Shown here in pieces: positions 10,536 through 12,213 of a stretch of DNA of 12,213 bases. The stretch lies in assembly GCA_903898975.1 (NCBI GenBank), contig CAIUHT010000392.1, positions 1 through 12,213 of the forward strand. The letters run 5' to 3'. The DNA is from an uncultured Planctomycetaceae bacterium. Its GTDB lineage: Bacteria > Planctomycetota > Planctomycetia > Planctomycetales > Planctomycetaceae. Made by a program: the position numbers and the translations under genes. Within the stretch, counting starts at the first letter, position 1; the number at the start of each line of letters is the position of its first letter. The notes under the pieces are model-generated. The model searched no databases. It was given only the letters and a program-made list of their open reading frames with translations, and was not told the origin of the DNA.

Positions 10536-10840
10536 GCGCCTGGACTTGCTTTTGTCGAAAAAAGTGCTGAGGATGCGATCGCCGGGCCGGTGCTTCGGCC
10601 CTTCTCACTCGACCACTCATCGCATCGTAGTGGGGGCGAAAATGACTGGCAATCACCCCCGTCCCGCCCCCATTGGCTGACGCGGGAAACCAGCTCTTTT
10701 TGTCGGTTCTGCGGGGTGGCGTCGCGTTTGCCCGACCGGGTTCAACCGACGGCTCCCGTTCACTCCGTTCCGCCTCCCCGGCGATTTCTGCCCACCTTCC
10801 CTGGCGTGCTGCCCGACTCCAGCCCATCACTTCCGGTGCC
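10536..10840. other. Divergent intergenic region between hemL and the GNAT gene
   Basis: This 305-base stretch must hold the promoters of both divergent genes, but no clear -35/-10 pair was recognised. A hairpin GGGCCG/CGGCCC with a 6-nt loop (10584-10601) and the 8-bp palindrome GCGATCGC (10575-10582) lie in the hemL leader, about 40-65 nt before its ATG. The plus-strand frame of the GNAT gene stays open upstream to about 10673, but that part lacks protein character. Confidence 0.45.
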
Positions 10841-11263
10841 ATGAGCAACCATCCCGAGGTGACCATCCGCCCAGCCCGCGGCCGCGACATCGAATCGCTG
10901 CTGTCGCTGATTGAACCGTTCGTGCTGCAAAGGAAGGTCCTGCCCCGCACCATGGACGAACTGACCCTGCTGCTCCCAAGCTACTTTGTGGCGGAGTGTG
11001 AGGGGCGGATCGTCGGGTGCGTCGCCCTCGAGATTTATTCCTCCAAGCTGGCTGAACTGCGCAGCCTGGTGGTCGACCCCGATTCCCAGGGCCGGGGAAT
11101 TGGTCAAAAGCTGGTCGCCGCGGCGGTCCAGCGGGCCCGCGACGAAAAGATTCTCGAAGTCATGGCCATCACCTCGGCCGACGACTTTTTCCATCGCTGC
11201 GGGTTCGACTTCACCCTTCCGGGCGAAAAGAAGGCGCTGTTTCTGCAAACGCGCGAACGCTAG
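10841..11263 (+). CDS. GNAT-family N-acetyltransferase, similar to short N-acetylglutamate synthase-like proteins
   Basis: GNAT enzymes transfer an acetyl group from acetyl-CoA to an amine. The 140-residue product begins MSNHPEVTIRPARGRDIESL and contains LIEPFVLQRKVLPRT (23-37), FVAECEGRIVGCVAL (49-63), AELRSLVVDPDSQGRGIG (71-88), whose QGRGIG is the acetyl-CoA pyrophosphate loop, and FFHRCGF (116-122). The pattern of an I-E-P near residue 25 followed by LPRT and then E-I/L-R-S-L-V-V matches the small ArgA-like subgroup that acetylates glutamate for arginine synthesis in some bacteria. The C-terminus is short, so the substrate remains an inference. The start at ATG 10841 is where conservation begins. 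The gene is convergent with cutC and divergent from hemL. Confidence 0.85.
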   Translation: MSNHPEVTIRPARGRDIESLLSLIEPFVLQRKVLPRTMDELTLLLPSYFVAECEGRIVGCVALEIYSSKLAELRSLVVDPDSQGRGIGQKLVAAAVQRARDEKILEVMAITSADDFFHRCGFDFTLPGEKKALFLQTRER

Positions 11264-11359
11264 CCGGCGGAGCTGCCTGGTTGGTCACAGTTCCAGCTGG
11301 CGACCAGCAGGTTGGGTACCGAACAATCGCGACACCAGGCCTCCCCCGCCTCGCCCCTT

Positions 11360-12100
11360 TCAGCTTCCGCGCAGCTGGCTTCGCAACCGCGCGACTCCCT
11401 GCGCGTCGATCACGTCGAGCCGATCTTCCGCTGGTCGCAAGCCGCCGCCAAAAAACACCTGCGGTCGGCCCTGGCAGCTGGGGTCGAGCCGGGGGGCGAA
11501 GAGAGCCAGGTGCACCTGGTCGGTCCCGGTCCGCGCCACCACGTCGGCGATGTTGAAGGGATCGATCCCCCCGCCGGGGAGAATCTCGATCCGTCCCCGC
11601 GCGGCGTCCCGCAACTGGCGGATCAACGCGGCTCCGTTGTACGCTGATTCCTCCTGCCCCGAGGTGAGCACCCGGGTGATTCCCAGCGAGATCAGCGTTT
11701 CCAGTGCCGCGAACGGGTCGGGTACCACGTCGAACGCCCGATGAAACACCGTCGGTCGGCCACCTGCCAGCTCGACCAGGCGGGCGGTTCGCTCACGATC
11801 GACTACCCTCTCGGCGGTCAGGCAGCCAAAGACCAGCCCGTCGGCTCCCAGTTCACAGAGCGCCTGGGCGTCGGCCTGCATCACTTCGAACTCGGCGTCG
11901 GAATACAAAAAGCCCCCCACGCGGGGTCGGACCATCGCCAGGATGGGAATCGACAGCCGCGCGCGGGCCAGGCGCATGGTCCCCGCCGACGGGGTCAGGC
12001 CCCCGAGGAACAGGGCCGAGTTCAACTCGATGCGATCGGCCCCCCCGGCCTCCGCCGCAAGAGCGTCATCGAGCGAACCACAGCAGATTTCCACCAGCAT
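11360..12100 (-). CDS. cutC: CutC family protein (copper homeostasis protein CutC)
   Basis: CutC proteins are cytoplasmic TIM-barrel proteins historically linked to copper tolerance; the biochemical function is not settled. The 246-residue product is full length and carries the family signatures in order: VEICCGSLDDALAAEAGGA (3-21), DRIELNSAL (22-30), GGLTPSAGTM (33-42), MVRPRVGGFLYSDAEFEVM (56-74), GADGLVFGCL (85-94), FHRAFDVVPDP (119-129), RVLTSGQ (143-149) and ILPGGGI (173-179). The ATG at 12100 is the natural start since MLVEIC aligns with family N-termini. It faces the GNAT gene, about 96 bp away, and is divergent from an exported-protein gene starting 26 bp away, so the two promoters must overlap the opposite coding regions or leaders. 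Confidence 0.93.
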   Translation of the reverse strand: MLVEICCGSLDDALAAEAGGADRIELNSALFLGGLTPSAGTMRLARARLSIPILAMVRPRVGGFLYSDAEFEVMQADAQALCELGADGLVFGCLTAERVVDRERTARLVELAGGRPTVFHRAFDVVPDPFAALETLISLGITRVLTSGQEESAYNGAALIRQLRDAARGRIEILPGGGIDPFNIADVVARTGTDQVHLALFAPRLDPSCQGRPQVFFGGGLRPAEDRLDVIDAQGVARLRSQLRGS

Positions 12101-12116
12101 GCCAGACCGACCACTC

Positions 12117-12121
12117 AGGAG
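12117..12121 (+). promoter_or_regulatory. Shine-Dalgarno for the right-edge gene
   Basis: AGGAG ends 5 nt before the ATG at 12127. It is one of the few clear ribosome binding sites in the window and supports this short partial frame as a real gene. Confidence 0.6.
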
Positions 12122-12126
12122 ACACC

Positions 12127-12213
12127 ATGAAGACCAGTCGATTCGTCCTGACCCTCGCCGCAGCGATCACCGCCTCGGCCAACGCCCAGTGGGCCACCTT
12201 CCAGAAGCAGACC
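12127..12213 (+). CDS. Exported protein with signal peptide, N-terminal fragment cut by the window edge
   Basis: Only 29 codons are visible. They read MKTSRFVLTLAAAITASANA followed by QWATFQKQT. This is a textbook Sec signal peptide: positively charged start (K2, R5), hydrophobic core (6-15) and a signal peptidase I site A-N-A before Q21. The strong AGGAG upstream supports the start. The mature protein begins with aromatic and polar residues, but too little is visible to name a family. It is divergent from cutC with a 26-bp gap. Confidence 0.75.
   Translation, partial: MKTSRFVLTLAAAITASANAQWATFQKQT

Overview
The window looks like a piece of a chromosome from a high-GC Gram-negative bacterium, most probably a planctomycete. 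I infer this from the high GC at third codon positions, the sparse and weak Shine-Dalgarno sequences, the long proline-rich disordered stretches in exported and membrane proteins, and the gene repertoire. This is an inference from style, not from a marker gene.

Layout, left to right. Bases 1-427 are a left-edge stretch with no confident gene. A Ppx/GppA-type exopolyphosphatase with a C-terminal HD domain follows (428-2089, +). After a 321-base gap comes a secreted or lipid-anchored coiled-coil protein with a proline-rich tail (2411-3502, +). A gene-poor stretch of nearly 1 kb (3503-4458) separates it from a large GT-C type (GT39/ArnT-like) membrane glycosyltransferase (4459-7215, +). Next is a 744-base non-coding stretch with phased TGAGTCG repeats, then parB (7960-8970, +). 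A strong hairpin separates parB from hemL (9249-10535, -). Then come a GNAT acetyltransferase (10841-11263, +), cutC (11360-12100, -) and the first 29 codons of an exported protein (12127 to the right edge, +).

The main discovery is a centromere built into a protein-coding gene. Six copies of the ParB-binding site parS lie between 5139 and 5895, inside the glycosyltransferase gene. Five contain the perfect 14-bp palindrome GTTTCACGTGAAAC and one is the TGTTCCACGTGAAACA variant known from Bacillus. All six are in the same reading frame, so each is read as V-(S/P)-R-E-T, and they sit in a roughly 260-residue low-complexity segment that interrupts the membrane domain between transmembrane helices. 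The cognate parB gene starts about 2.1 kb downstream of the last site, and a degenerate parS-like half-site lies upstream of it. No parA is present, so parB is separated from its usual partner here, although its N-terminal LGRGL motif implies that a ParA exists elsewhere. Together this marks the likely chromosomal segregation centre, probably near the replication origin.

The remaining genes (ppx, hemL, GNAT, cutC) are housekeeping or metabolic. They show no obvious functional link to one another or to the segregation locus, and their mixed orientations suggest mostly single-gene transcription units.
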